In this document: in pieces, positions 7,045 to 15,783 of the stretch
Layout: the number at the start of each line of letters is the position of its first letter
Position numbering within the stretch: the first letter of the stretch is position 1
DNA from: CAZIWX01 sp964543125
GTDB lineage: Bacteria; Fidelibacterota; UBA8477
Assembly (NCBI GenBank): GCA_964543125.1
Contig: CAZIWX010000035.1
Location: 1-23,578 of the forward strand
Direction of reading: 5' to 3'
Length of the DNA stretch: 23,578 nucleotides
The notes under the pieces: model-generated
What the model saw: only the letters and a program-made list of their open reading frames with translations
What the model was told of the DNA's origin: nothing
Database searches by the model: none
Program-made: the position numbers and the translations under genes

Positions 7045-7936
7045 ACATTTCTTCCTTTAGCAAAGTTAACTCCTCATGAATAGGCAAAATGGGAAATTTC
7101 AGTGTATTCTCTAACTTTTCACAAATCAAACCACTTTTCATGGGGCGTGGAGCTTGCTGTCTCAATTCCGCTGTTGGGATTCCCCGAATGAGATCAGCAT
7201 CCAAACCAAAACTATCTGCAATCTTGAGTGCAAAACCAAGACGACTCACAATTTCCCGGCTTCCAAAATTCCAAGTTCCCCATGAATTTGTTTCCAGCAG
7301 TAAACGGATGGCTTCGGCGAGGCGCTTCGCATAGGTGGGATTATTGTACTGATCATTCACGATACGAACCGGGCGGCCGGCCTTGAGTTCGCCAATTAGC
7401 CAATTCACAAAACTGCTCGACAACCGTTCGCCGTAGCCATAGAGTACATTGGGGCGAATTGAAATAAATTTACAACCTGATTCCAGCACTCGTTTTTCGC
7501 CGGCAAATTTTGTCTCGGCATATATTCCCCGGGGCTGGGGCGGATCAGCCTCACGATAAGGCCCCGCGGTTCCATCAAAAATGTAGTCCGTGGAAATATG
7601 GATAAAAACCGTATTACCTGGGAACTGCTCCAACATGTAACCAACCGCGATATCGTTCAAAAGCGTGGCTAAGCCGGAATCGATTTCGGCCTGATCCACA
7701 TTCGTGTATGCCGCGGCGTTTATGACCGCTGCGAATTGTCCTTCGGAGATCAATTTTTGAGTTTGCTCCCGGTTGGTGATGTCACCCAACCGATAATCCA
7801 TTAATCCATCAACCTTAAACCGCCCCGGCGGCTCAATCCCGACTCCCATAATTGAATAATCCGGAGCGAAGGTCTTCACCAAATTTTGTCCCAGTAATCC
7901 ATGGGCGCCGAATATTAATATTTTAGTTTTATCCAT
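7034..7936 (-). CDS. rfbD: dTDP-4-dehydrorhamnose reductase (RmlD-like SDR)
   Basis: This 300-residue extended-type SDR has the Rossmann motif GAHGLLG (10-16) and the NAAAYTNVDQAE segment (73-84), the hallmark of RmlD. It also has STDYIFDG (115-122) and the catalytic pair Tyr139/Lys143 in YAETK. RmlD reduces dTDP-4-dehydro-L-rhamnose to dTDP-L-rhamnose with NAD(P)H. RmlA, RmlB and RmlC are not in the window, so the assignment rests on sequence alone, and a related sugar-nucleotide reductase is possible. It is the first gene of the glycan run after an 86-bp gap. The downstream GT2 fusion resembles rhamnosyltransferases, which fits a dTDP-rhamnose supply. Confidence 0.87.
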   Translation of the reverse strand: MDKTKILIFGAHGLLGQNLVKTFAPDYSIMGVGIEPPGRFKVDGLMDYRLGDITNREQTQKLISEGQFAAVINAAAYTNVDQAEIDSGLATLLNDIAVGYMLEQFPGNTVFIHISTDYIFDGTAGPYREADPPQPRGIYAETKFAGEKRVLESGCKFISIRPNVLYGYGERLSSSFVNWLIGELKAGRPVRIVNDQYNNPTYAKRLAEAIRLLLETNSWGTWNFGSREIVSRLGFALKIADSFGLDADLIRGIPTAELRQQAPRPMKSGLICEKLENTLKFPILPIHEELTLLKEEMYAG

Positions 7937-7978
7937 CCATCATCCGCCGCTAGGGTGCTGTTGCGGCTGCATTGTATA

Positions 7979-8008
7979 ATTATAGATTACTCATGGATTA
8001 AATCCCAT
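7979..8008 (-). promoter_or_regulatory. Possible promoter with palindromic operator before the glycan operon
   Basis: In the 86-bp gap before the reductase gene, the minus strand contains a perfect TATAAT (complement of 7979-7984). The expected -35 position shows only a poor match (TGGGAT, 17 bases upstream). The spacer and -35 area are covered by an imperfect palindrome, minus-strand ATGGGATTTAATCCAT (7993-8008), which could be an operator for a regulator. A weak -35 with an overlapping palindrome would fit an activated or repressed promoter, but this is inference from short motifs. Confidence 0.3.
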
Positions 8009-8022
8009 AGCCAATCAAGCCA

Positions 8023-9045
8023 TTAATTCGGCTTCGGTAAATCCAAATTGAAAGTCTTTAGAATCATTTCAATTTGACGAATATAGGGCAATTTGGCACG
8101 GTCCGGCGCCCATACCAGGCCGGTGAGCAAGAACACTTTGTCCTGCCGGGGCGCATACAAAGCATAAGCGATAAAAGGTCCGCCTTTCACCTCCGTTTTA
8201 TGCACCCATAGGCCGCGATATTCCAGGGCATTAAAATTATTGAGCCAGGTTTCCCGCATATCGAAATATTTCATGCTTAGGCGTACATCCGGAATCAGTC
8301 CACCCCAGACCTTTTCAAGCATTCGCTTCCCTAACACGGCAAGGTCGAATGAATCGGGGGGCGTTTCCCAGTGCACCGCCACCCACCGGAAGGGATAATC
8401 GCGCCCTAACCAGACCAGATCATTTTTGGGATCGTCCTTAAGCACGAGGTAGTCATGCATAATGCGCATCGACCAACCATATTTATTATAAAATTGTTTG
8501 GTCATTTCGGTCTGTTCACCGATTCGATAGATAAACCGGGTCATCCGATCTTGAGTCACCTGCTCCATCCGGGCCAGCAGCGCCTCCTGGTTCAGACGAA
8601 TTCTGGCTTGAAGATCCTGATCGGTTTGCCCCAGGAACACCATGAGCAGCTGTCCGTCCGCATAAGCATTGCGGCGGCTGTAATAGGCGCCCGGAGACTT
8701 AAATATCCGCTGGAGCAGGGTATCCGGTAACATGGATTTCAGAATCGGAGTCAAACTACTACTGACTTCCAAGCGCCCCACCAAAATAACATTTTTACGC
8801 CGGTAATAGATTTTAAAGTCACCCGGCACTACCCATTTAAAAGTATAGAGAACCTCATTTTGGGGAGTATAAACCGTTTTACCGAAGGCTTCTTCCAGAT
8901 AAGATTGTACGACCCGCCAATTTTCCGCGTCAGCAATTACAACGATTTCATCATCCGCACCCGTGGCTGGCTTTTGTTTGGTTGCACAGCCGTAGCCGGA
9001 TACTAAAATCACCAAAGCCAGCGCTATCAACCTCAATTTACTCAA
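8023..9045 (-). CDS. DUF4837 family lipoprotein
   Basis: This 340-residue protein starts at TTG 9045, with GGGGGAG nine bases upstream. It has a lipoprotein signal: a hydrophobic run to residue 15, then SGYGC with Cys20, which fits the PROSITE lipobox pattern although the -3 and -2 residues are unusual. The rest matches DUF4837, known from Bacteroidota and relatives. It has an N-terminal segment IVVIADAENWRVVQSYLEE, a central VWLGRDYPFRW part and the C-terminal block YRGLWVHK...GGPFIAYAL with WAPDRAKLPYIRQIEMIL. The function of the family is not known. It is expected to be anchored in the outer or inner membrane facing the periplasm. It lies 24 bp after RNase R and is the last gene of the outer-membrane protein run. 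Confidence 0.85.
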   Translation of the reverse strand: MSKLRLIALALVILVSGYGCATKQKPATGADDEIVVIADAENWRVVQSYLEEAFGKTVYTPQNEVLYTFKWVVPGDFKIYYRRKNVILVGRLEVSSSLTPILKSMLPDTLLQRIFKSPGAYYSRRNAYADGQLLMVFLGQTDQDLQARIRLNQEALLARMEQVTQDRMTRFIYRIGEQTEMTKQFYNKYGWSMRIMHDYLVLKDDPKNDLVWLGRDYPFRWVAVHWETPPDSFDLAVLGKRMLEKVWGGLIPDVRLSMKYFDMRETWLNNFNALEYRGLWVHKTEVKGGPFIAYALYAPRQDKVFLLTGLVWAPDRAKLPYIRQIEMILKTFNLDLPKPN

Positions 9046-9069
9046 GCAGTCACACTCCCCCGCTGAATT

Positions 9070-11226
9070 TCATCTAGAATGGCGTTTCCGTGGATAGACG
9101 GGATTCGATTTCACCACAATCTGATTTTTATGATCCAGAAGCTCAAAATCAGCCATTCGCTCAGCCACCGAAACCGAGGCAATTCGAATGGTTACCGGAT
9201 CACCTAATTGAAATTTCTTCCGCGTCCGCCGCCCAATCAAAGCAAATTGCTGTTCCACGTATTCATACCAGTCATCCTTCAGCGTACGAATATGTACGAG
9301 CCCTTCGACGAATGTGTCGACTAATTCAACAAAAATACCGAAGTGCATTACGCCTGATATAATTCCGTTAAATGTCTGTCCAACGAGATGAGTCATGTAT
9401 TGGAGTTGCTTGATCTTGATATGCTCCCGCTCAGCTTCGACAGCGACTCTTTCGCGGGTGGAACAGTATTTAGCAATTTTTTCCAAGCTATTGACTTTGG
9501 GCGCGGTTTTAATCCCCGTGGAATTCCGGTATTTTTTCAGTAATCGATGAACCATTAAATCCGGATACCGTCTGATCGGCGAGGTGAAATGAGTGTAGGA
9601 GTCGAAGGCCAGGCCGAAATGACCTCGATTTTGCGTTGTATAAATTGCCTTGGTCATGGATCGTAATGCAACTTTTTCAATGAAATGCCGGTAGGGGCTT
9701 TCCCGGACCAACTCTACTACTTTTTGAAAATCGATCGGTTTTACGATGCGCCCGAAACGGTATGGCACACCCACCCGGCTCAAGATTTGACGGAATCGTT
9801 CCAGGTCCGACGCTTGTGGAATATCATGCACCCGGTATACAAACGGGAGGGGTGGATCTTGTAATTGTTCCACATGCCTCGCCACGGTCTGGTTGGCTAA
9901 CAACATGAATTCTTCGATCAGCCGATGGCTGTTCAGCCGCTCCGAAGCTTTGATTTCTACCGGAAATCCGGCTACATCCAATTTGAACTTGGGCTCAGGC
10001 AAATCAATGTCTACCGATCCCAGGGCTTTACGCCGTTTATACAAAACCGCGCGTAATTCGTCCATGAGCTTTAAATCATCAGCGTATTGATCCTCCGCAC
10101 CGTTGAGAATTTCCTGTACCTGACTGTAAGTAAAACGCTTACGGGATCGAATAATGGCCGGTTCGATTTGATACTGCCGCACTTGTCCTTCCTGATCCAG
10201 GTCCATGCTACACACCATGGCCAGCCGGTCAACATCCGGTTTCAAGGAACACAGATTAGAAGCCAATGCTTCCGGCAGCATGTGAATAGCCCGGTCAACC
10301 AGATAGACACTGGTCCCCCGCTCCCGGGCACCTCGATCGATGGCACTGTTGGGTGTGACATAATGCGACACATCGGCAATGTAAACGCCGAGGCGCCAAC
10401 CCCGGTCCAACTTTTTGATACTAACCGCATCATCAAAATCCGCTGCTGACTCAGGATCAATAGTAAAGCAATCGATGTGACGTAAATCGTTACGTTGACC
10501 GATTTCAGCTTGGATGGATTTTTCAGTATAACCTTCCGCCTGGGCTAACGCGGCCTGACTCCAGCGAGTAGGAAGCTGAAAAGTCCGGATGATGGAAATG
10601 GCGTCTAAGCCCGGATCCCCCGGTGTACCTAAAACTTCTTTAATTTGGCCAACCGGCTCCTGATCCGCATTCTCCCAAGCCCCCATCTCAACCAGAACCA
10701 CCTGCCCTTCTTTGGCCCCGGCCGTCCGCTCAAAAGGAACTAAAAAGCGCCGTTGAAATGATTTATCATTGGGAGTCACCCAACACCCAAACCGGTCCAT
10801 GGTAAATGTTCCGACGAATTCCGTGCGATTCCGGTGAATCACCTCGGTGATACGGCCTTCACGGTTAACGCCGGTTTTCCCCGGAAGCAGCTCTACCCGG
10901 ACCAGATCGCCATCCAACGCGTTGCGCAGACTTCTCGCTCCGATGAAGATGTCCTCGGCCTGGCCGGTTTCTACAAATCCGAAACCGCGGCTGTTGACCG
11001 AGAGCGTTCCGGTTATATGGGCCTGTTTGCGTATCAGCCCATATTGGTGGTTACCGGTTTGATGGATTGCTCCGGTCTTGGATAAATCCTCCAGTGCGGA
11101 TTTAAATAATCGATAATGCTGCTCATTTAATTTAAGGCGCTTGAACAAGGCGCGCTGTTTCAGCACCTGATCAGCGTGTTGTTTCAGGTAATCCTGAATT
11201 TTCTTTTTGATTAATTCTCGATCCAT
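9070..11226 (-). CDS. rnr: Ribonuclease R
   Basis: This 718-residue processive 3'-5' exoribonuclease (E. coli RNase R has 813) degrades structured RNA and takes part in RNA quality control. Domain order: N-terminal winged helix (1-65); cold-shock/OB domains (about 68-200, with GTLSVNSRGFGFV at 73-85); RNB catalytic domain (about 245-575) with four metal-binding Asp residues 257, 263, 265 and 266 in TIDPESAADFDDAV; and an S1 domain (about 628-705, GIISGVMHFGIFVEL). The tail ends in basic residues (RKRHSR). The C-terminal Lys-rich extension of enterobacterial RNase R is essentially absent. The ATG overlaps the end of the Omp85 gene by 16 bases, with AGGA eleven bases upstream, so translation probably depends on that gene. 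Confidence 0.97.
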   Translation of the reverse strand: MDRELIKKKIQDYLKQHADQVLKQRALFKRLKLNEQHYRLFKSALEDLSKTGAIHQTGNHQYGLIRKQAHITGTLSVNSRGFGFVETGQAEDIFIGARSLRNALDGDLVRVELLPGKTGVNREGRITEVIHRNRTEFVGTFTMDRFGCWVTPNDKSFQRRFLVPFERTAGAKEGQVVLVEMGAWENADQEPVGQIKEVLGTPGDPGLDAISIIRTFQLPTRWSQAALAQAEGYTEKSIQAEIGQRNDLRHIDCFTIDPESAADFDDAVSIKKLDRGWRLGVYIADVSHYVTPNSAIDRGARERGTSVYLVDRAIHMLPEALASNLCSLKPDVDRLAMVCSMDLDQEGQVRQYQIEPAIIRSRKRFTYSQVQEILNGAEDQYADDLKLMDELRAVLYKRRKALGSVDIDLPEPKFKLDVAGFPVEIKASERLNSHRLIEEFMLLANQTVARHVEQLQDPPLPFVYRVHDIPQASDLERFRQILSRVGVPYRFGRIVKPIDFQKVVELVRESPYRHFIEKVALRSMTKAIYTTQNRGHFGLAFDSYTHFTSPIRRYPDLMVHRLLKKYRNSTGIKTAPKVNSLEKIAKYCSTRERVAVEAEREHIKIKQLQYMTHLVGQTFNGIISGVMHFGIFVELVDTFVEGLVHIRTLKDDWYEYVEQQFALIGRRTRKKFQLGDPVTIRIASVSVAERMADFELLDHKNQIVVKSNPVYPRKRHSR

Positions 11227-12632
11227 CTTCGATCAATTCCTGCAAGTTGTAAATGTATTAAAGCGTTTTGCCAGGGTAGTTCAGGATTTTTCCCCACCGA
11301 GATGATGATGGGACCGGCATTTGTCTCTAAACGGGCACCCAGACCATACCCGTGTAGCCAGCGCGTTTCCGTGGTATTTTGAAACCACCCATAATCGTTG
11401 AAAATAAATACTCTGGACCGTTTTCCAATACCAATCGCAAATTCATTTTGCAAGGCCGCAACACTGGTTCCGCGGAATTGATCTTCAAAATATCCGCGAA
11501 CCGACCGGGCGCCGCCAATGGGCTGTAGCAGGGATGGATCTGAATTGGCATTGCCATTTTGATAATGACCCAGCGAAAAGCGTTGGGTGACCCGGTATTG
11601 GCGCGTCAGAGGCCAACGGCCAATCATCCGCACCGTGAGTTGTTTGATCGCATTCGTTCTGCGTGCCAATTCCAGCCGATAGATCATGCTCCCGGCATAA
11701 AACGGTCTCTCGATGATATTGGGAGGCAATATGCGATACCCCAGACCAAAGGTCCCCCGGCTGGCATTCGACCACTCGGGATGCATCTGACGACCCTCAA
11801 AGGTCAAAGTATTATGGGTTTGATTCCAGCTCAAGACCAGATCCTGCCACCATGAAATTCGCCAGTCCAGATCAAGCTGCCCGCTCTCGGTAATGTATTG
11901 GCCATTCACAACTTCCCGCATCAATCCAATCGACCCGTCTATAGGTTGATCAGCAAGCCAGGGTTCGGTGTAAGACAGACTGAATTTTTCCTGATCAGCC
12001 CGCGTGCGTTCCCATTGGATCCTGATTTTACGGCCGGTACCCAGCAGGTTCGGAAGATCCAGATGAAACCGCCCGATCCAACGCACGGAATCTACATCAG
12101 GTGGCCGCTCGGCGCCGATCAAACCATCAATCTGCAGAGCTGAATTTTCGTGAGCTTGGTAAACCGTTAAAAATCGCTTATGGTCATCACGAAATATTCC
12201 TTTGGGCGTAAAAGTAATGTATCCCAAACGATTCAGCCGCGATTCAGCCGCGGGAATATGATCCACCGGCATCCCGGAATCAGACCCGAAAAAATATTCG
12301 CGTTCCAGCGTCTCCGGCCGGGTTTGCTTCAGATCAGTGAATACAACCTGTGCAATGTTTGTTTTAACCCCCGGAATAAGCCTTGCCACGAGAGTTGGAA
12401 TCGAATCCCGCCGCGCTAGTGTATCAAGGCGCCAGGCCGCATTCAGGTAGCCCCGGTCGACCATTTCCCGGCTAAGACTATCCATTTTTGCCCGGATGGA
12501 TAAAACATCCACCTGCGCCGGCCGAATAATGTAATCCGCCGCCAAAATCTTGAGTTGGACCCGTTGCTGGCCCAACAATAAGCCGGCTGCCATCAGAATT
12601 AAGCCGAAGCCGATCGAGCGTATTTTAAAAAT
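11211..12632 (-). CDS. Omp85-family outer-membrane barrel protein (BamA/TamA-like), probable ATT start
   Basis: The C-terminal half is an Omp85 16-strand barrel with the signature GGARSVRGYFEDQFRG, the conserved VRGF/Y loop of BamA, TamA and FhaC. Residues about 35-160 look like one or two short POTRA-type domains (LSREMVDRGYLNAAW and a second LNRLGY unit). At about 473 residues it is shorter than BamA (about 800), closer to TamA-like or patatin-associated forms. The first ATG is 12593, but the same frame upstream encodes a signal peptide, FKIRSIGFGLILMAAGLLLG, with no ATG, GTG or TTG. An ATT at 12632 has GGAAGG eight bases upstream and overlaps the barrel gene's stop; I take it as the start. 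Its role is probably insertion or export of an outer-membrane or surface protein, perhaps the 1052-residue neighbour. Confidence 0.83.
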   Translation of the reverse strand: MFKIRSIGFGLILMAAGLLLGQQRVQLKILAADYIIRPAQVDVLSIRAKMDSLSREMVDRGYLNAAWRLDTLARRDSIPTLVARLIPGVKTNIAQVVFTDLKQTRPETLEREYFFGSDSGMPVDHIPAAESRLNRLGYITFTPKGIFRDDHKRFLTVYQAHENSALQIDGLIGAERPPDVDSVRWIGRFHLDLPNLLGTGRKIRIQWERTRADQEKFSLSYTEPWLADQPIDGSIGLMREVVNGQYITESGQLDLDWRISWWQDLVLSWNQTHNTLTFEGRQMHPEWSNASRGTFGLGYRILPPNIIERPFYAGSMIYRLELARRTNAIKQLTVRMIGRWPLTRQYRVTQRFSLGHYQNGNANSDPSLLQPIGGARSVRGYFEDQFRGTSVAALQNEFAIGIGKRSRVFIFNDYGWFQNTTETRWLHGYGLGARLETNAGPIIISVGKNPELPWQNALIHLQLAGIDRRWIEN

Positions 12633-15600
12633 AGGCCCGCCCTTCCATTCGGAAATATTGTTCAGTATTGCGTAACCCTCGTTTTCGAATGCTGTAGTTC
12701 AATTGAAGCTGAAAAGCGTTAGTGAATCGATAACTGCCATTCACTTTGTATTCCCAGTTCTGCCCCGGCTGCTGTCCTTCCAAAATAGAATATGGAATGT
12801 TGGTCTGATCCGAAGTAACCTGTCCCCAACTAGCGCTTTGTTCAACCCGTCCACGCCGTAAAATGAACCAGTGATGTTTAAACAAGATATCCAGTCCTTT
12901 AATTTGATCTCCGGTTCCGTTCGAGACCACGTGGGAATATCCGATTTGAGAATCGATTTCCTGTTTGGAATCAACCTCCCAACGCTGCCCTGCCTGAAAA
13001 TCCCAGGCGGCCCAATCTTCATCCTGAATCGGGTTATAGACCAGGGAGCGAAATTGAGTTCGGCGGGTAATCCTAATTATGGTCGCGCCCCTACTGAAAA
13101 CATCCCATTCACTGCCCAATTCCTGGCTTGTCTGTATCGCATCCTCACCTCCAAAAACATAAAGTTGGTTCGAGGATTCGCTGTATCGATTGTTGTAATA
13201 GAATGATTTACAGATAGATATGGGATTTACTTTAATCTCGGTTTGCCATGCAAAATGATTTTGTAAAACCAGATTGGTATCAATTCGAGCCTTACGATTC
13301 AAATTAATATTGGCCCGGAATTTTACCGGTGCGTTGGAAAACCCGGCAGGAAATAGCCGGGGTAATTTAGCGTTATAGCGTATCGCAGAATGATTAAGAA
13401 TCGAACGAACCCGCTCTTCCTGGCTGGTGTAGGCCTGCTGTTGCAGCCAGCTTCCTCCCGGATTAGGGATATAACCATACACAGGATCCAGGCTGTAATT
13501 GCCATAGCCGGTATCTACGGAAATATAGTAATACTCAAATTTTGGAATCCGTTCTTCGTTTAATTCAAAGGTTGACTGATAATTCAGCCGTTGATCCAGA
13601 AGTTCCCCGGCAATATCGCTATTGGCTAAAACAAAGGCATTGTAAATTCCCGGCTGTTCAGGATCGCTATAGCGGCGGCGATAAGTCAACTTGCCGTTTC
13701 CATGCAGGAATTCACCCGGGTGAAAAACTAATTTGATACCATAGTCATCCCGGTATTCGGTCCATCCGGTTACCTGCCATGCCAGAAACCGGGGGTTGGC
13801 AACGGAATCAATTTGAATATCGGTGCGGCGTTGATAGTCGGCCAGGATAGCATTTTGAGTCGAAAACCGGTATCCTAGTAAAAAACCATTCGTCACATGC
13901 GAATTGTTCAGGTAGTTCAGAGTATCCGGTTGTCCCGCTTCACTTTCAAACTTGCCGCCCACGAACCACTGCTTGAAATTCCACCGGACCTGCCAGTTAT
14001 GGCGTTGCCAACTGCGGTGATCTTGAAAATTCAAAATCCGATCATTCCAGGTCACACCCCAATGATTCGTGTCGGCGATGGCGCCCACACTGGAATAGCG
14101 CACGCCAACGAGCTGTCGTTCACGCCGGAATTGGGCGATATCAATGGATGCCGCGGAGCGATTATTCCTGCTCCATTTCAAATTGATTTGATGAAAAACA
14201 TCCGATTCCCTATCGCGCGGTTTGATCTGCCAATTTCGATAATACTCCGCTTGATGCGCGGGCTGAAAAGGTTTGAAATCGGCCGCCAGATTTTCACCTT
14301 CATAGCGAACTCCAATTTTTCCCATGGCGGTTGGTAAATCATATCGAATCCCCCCGCGCCAGCCCGGTGAACGCTTTGGATTGGATTGGGCGGCGTAGGT
14401 ATTGGGATTGAATTCTGCTAACGCACCCTTAAACCAGGTCTTCAGACGATCAGAATTGTAGCTCAAATGGTACCCGGAGGTGATTTGCCGATCCGGAGCG
14501 GTATAGGCCCGGGAGGGAATAAAGGAACCCCGAGCTTCTGAATATTTATAGTAGATAGCCCCCCGGGCGTTTTGCAGTTTTTCATAACTTCCCCGGCCGG
14601 TGCCAACGAAAGTAAATCGGGCGCGATGGGTTCCATTCCCGGCTCCCTGGTAAACCAGAGTGTCACCTGCGAGACTATAGTCGCCCGAAGAATCTTCCAC
14701 GATTGTTGAGAGCCAGATTTGCCCGTCGGGAGCAGGAATATTTTGCAGGACGGTTTTAAGCGAATCCGAGGAGATATCCCCCAACGGATTGTGCGCATCA
14801 TCCTGGATCAAATTCCCGGTTACACCCCAGGAAAAACCGGATGTGGTATCGCCATAGCCGAACTGCAGGGAGACGAGTTGTTTGCCGAAACTATAGCCGC
14901 CGAGGTAGGCATCAGTGGCATATTCGAATTCCACCACCACCCGGTTTTGCAACGATAGCATGTGTTGATTCGTAAAATTGAGTTCAGCACTGTTATAGTC
15001 GATGGTGTAATCGTTGGTTTCGCCGCGTGTTAATAAGAGGCCGTCCAGCCACACTTTCTCCGTACCTGCTAATACCAGAATATAAGATTCACCATTCCGG
15101 CCGGTGAGCAGGTAAGGTCCTTGTTTACCATCCACCGGTTGAATGGTTTGCCGGTTGTAATTTCCGTACGAAAAGCCCCCGCCGGCGTAACTATGCCATT
15201 TCCCATGATTAGCCGAGAACCAGATCCCATTGGTTTTGCGATCAAAAGTTGCCAGGGCATTCGTTTCCGGTGCCGAAAGCTGAATATCGCCGATCTGGCT
15301 GGAAAAATTCGGTCCCTCCATTCGGATGTACACTTTATCAAAATCGTTCAGGGTTTGGGTATTGCCCAGGGGTTGTAATGGTGAATTTTGATCATTCAAC
15401 ACGCCGGAAAGCGTGATGCCGGGTCCAAAATTCCCCTGAATTCGCAGGTTCATTCCTGATTGGAGTGAGAGTCCTCGGGCATCACCGAGTTGAATCCCGC
15501 GGGAAATGTACCCGTGGGCCAACAAATCATTGGAAGTTGAGGAATTAGCCGTGTTTTCTGATTTTTTTAAGGTATCCGCTTGATGATTCGGATGATAGAC

Positions 15601-15783
15601 GGGAATGAACGGTTGCGAATATCGCGGTATAACAATCGTATCATTTGAAAAGATAAGAAATATCAGGCTGTCGGAGGCCGTGAAAGGAGTAGCCGAGAAA
15701 ATTGAATCAGCACCGGCGGTATGGGCACTCAGTCCGGCGGTGAGTATTAAACCGGCCAGCAGGTATTTGTAAATCCATTTCAA
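12625..15783 (-). CDS. Large outer-membrane beta-barrel protein of unknown function
   Basis: This 1052-residue protein begins at TTG 15783 (overlapping the TGA of the previous gene) with a signal peptide, KWIYKYLLAGLILTAGLSA. A Ser/Thr/Asn-rich linker (about 65-88) leads to SRGIQLGDARGLSLQSG, then alternating hydrophobic/aromatic strands to the end. The last residue is Phe, as is usual for barrels assembled by BAM. Residues 222-290 form a compact beta-rich unit (GPYLLTGRNGESYILVLAG, VWLDGLLLTRG, YTIDYNSAELNF). It resembles, from memory, a repeat seen in large surface proteins of Ignavibacteria and Marinimicrobia. No enzyme motif, plug or TonB box was seen. It overlaps the Omp85 gene by 8 bases, so the two may be made together. 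I do not recognise a named family; transport, surface display and secretion scaffolding all remain open. Confidence 0.75.
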   Translation of the reverse strand: MKWIYKYLLAGLILTAGLSAHTAGADSIFSATPFTASDSLIFLIFSNDTIVIPRYSQPFIPVYHPNHQADTLKKSENTANSSTSNDLLAHGYISRGIQLGDARGLSLQSGMNLRIQGNFGPGITLSGVLNDQNSPLQPLGNTQTLNDFDKVYIRMEGPNFSSQIGDIQLSAPETNALATFDRKTNGIWFSANHGKWHSYAGGGFSYGNYNRQTIQPVDGKQGPYLLTGRNGESYILVLAGTEKVWLDGLLLTRGETNDYTIDYNSAELNFTNQHMLSLQNRVVVEFEYATDAYLGGYSFGKQLVSLQFGYGDTTSGFSWGVTGNLIQDDAHNPLGDISSDSLKTVLQNIPAPDGQIWLSTIVEDSSGDYSLAGDTLVYQGAGNGTHRARFTFVGTGRGSYEKLQNARGAIYYKYSEARGSFIPSRAYTAPDRQITSGYHLSYNSDRLKTWFKGALAEFNPNTYAAQSNPKRSPGWRGGIRYDLPTAMGKIGVRYEGENLAADFKPFQPAHQAEYYRNWQIKPRDRESDVFHQINLKWSRNNRSAASIDIAQFRRERQLVGVRYSSVGAIADTNHWGVTWNDRILNFQDHRSWQRHNWQVRWNFKQWFVGGKFESEAGQPDTLNYLNNSHVTNGFLLGYRFSTQNAILADYQRRTDIQIDSVANPRFLAWQVTGWTEYRDDYGIKLVFHPGEFLHGNGKLTYRRRYSDPEQPGIYNAFVLANSDIAGELLDQRLNYQSTFELNEERIPKFEYYYISVDTGYGNYSLDPVYGYIPNPGGSWLQQQAYTSQEERVRSILNHSAIRYNAKLPRLFPAGFSNAPVKFRANINLNRKARIDTNLVLQNHFAWQTEIKVNPISICKSFYYNNRYSESSNQLYVFGGEDAIQTSQELGSEWDVFSRGATIIRITRRTQFRSLVYNPIQDEDWAAWDFQAGQRWEVDSKQEIDSQIGYSHVVSNGTGDQIKGLDILFKHHWFILRRGRVEQSASWGQVTSDQTNIPYSILEGQQPGQNWEYKVNGSYRFTNAFQLQLNYSIRKRGLRNTEQYFRMEGRAYF

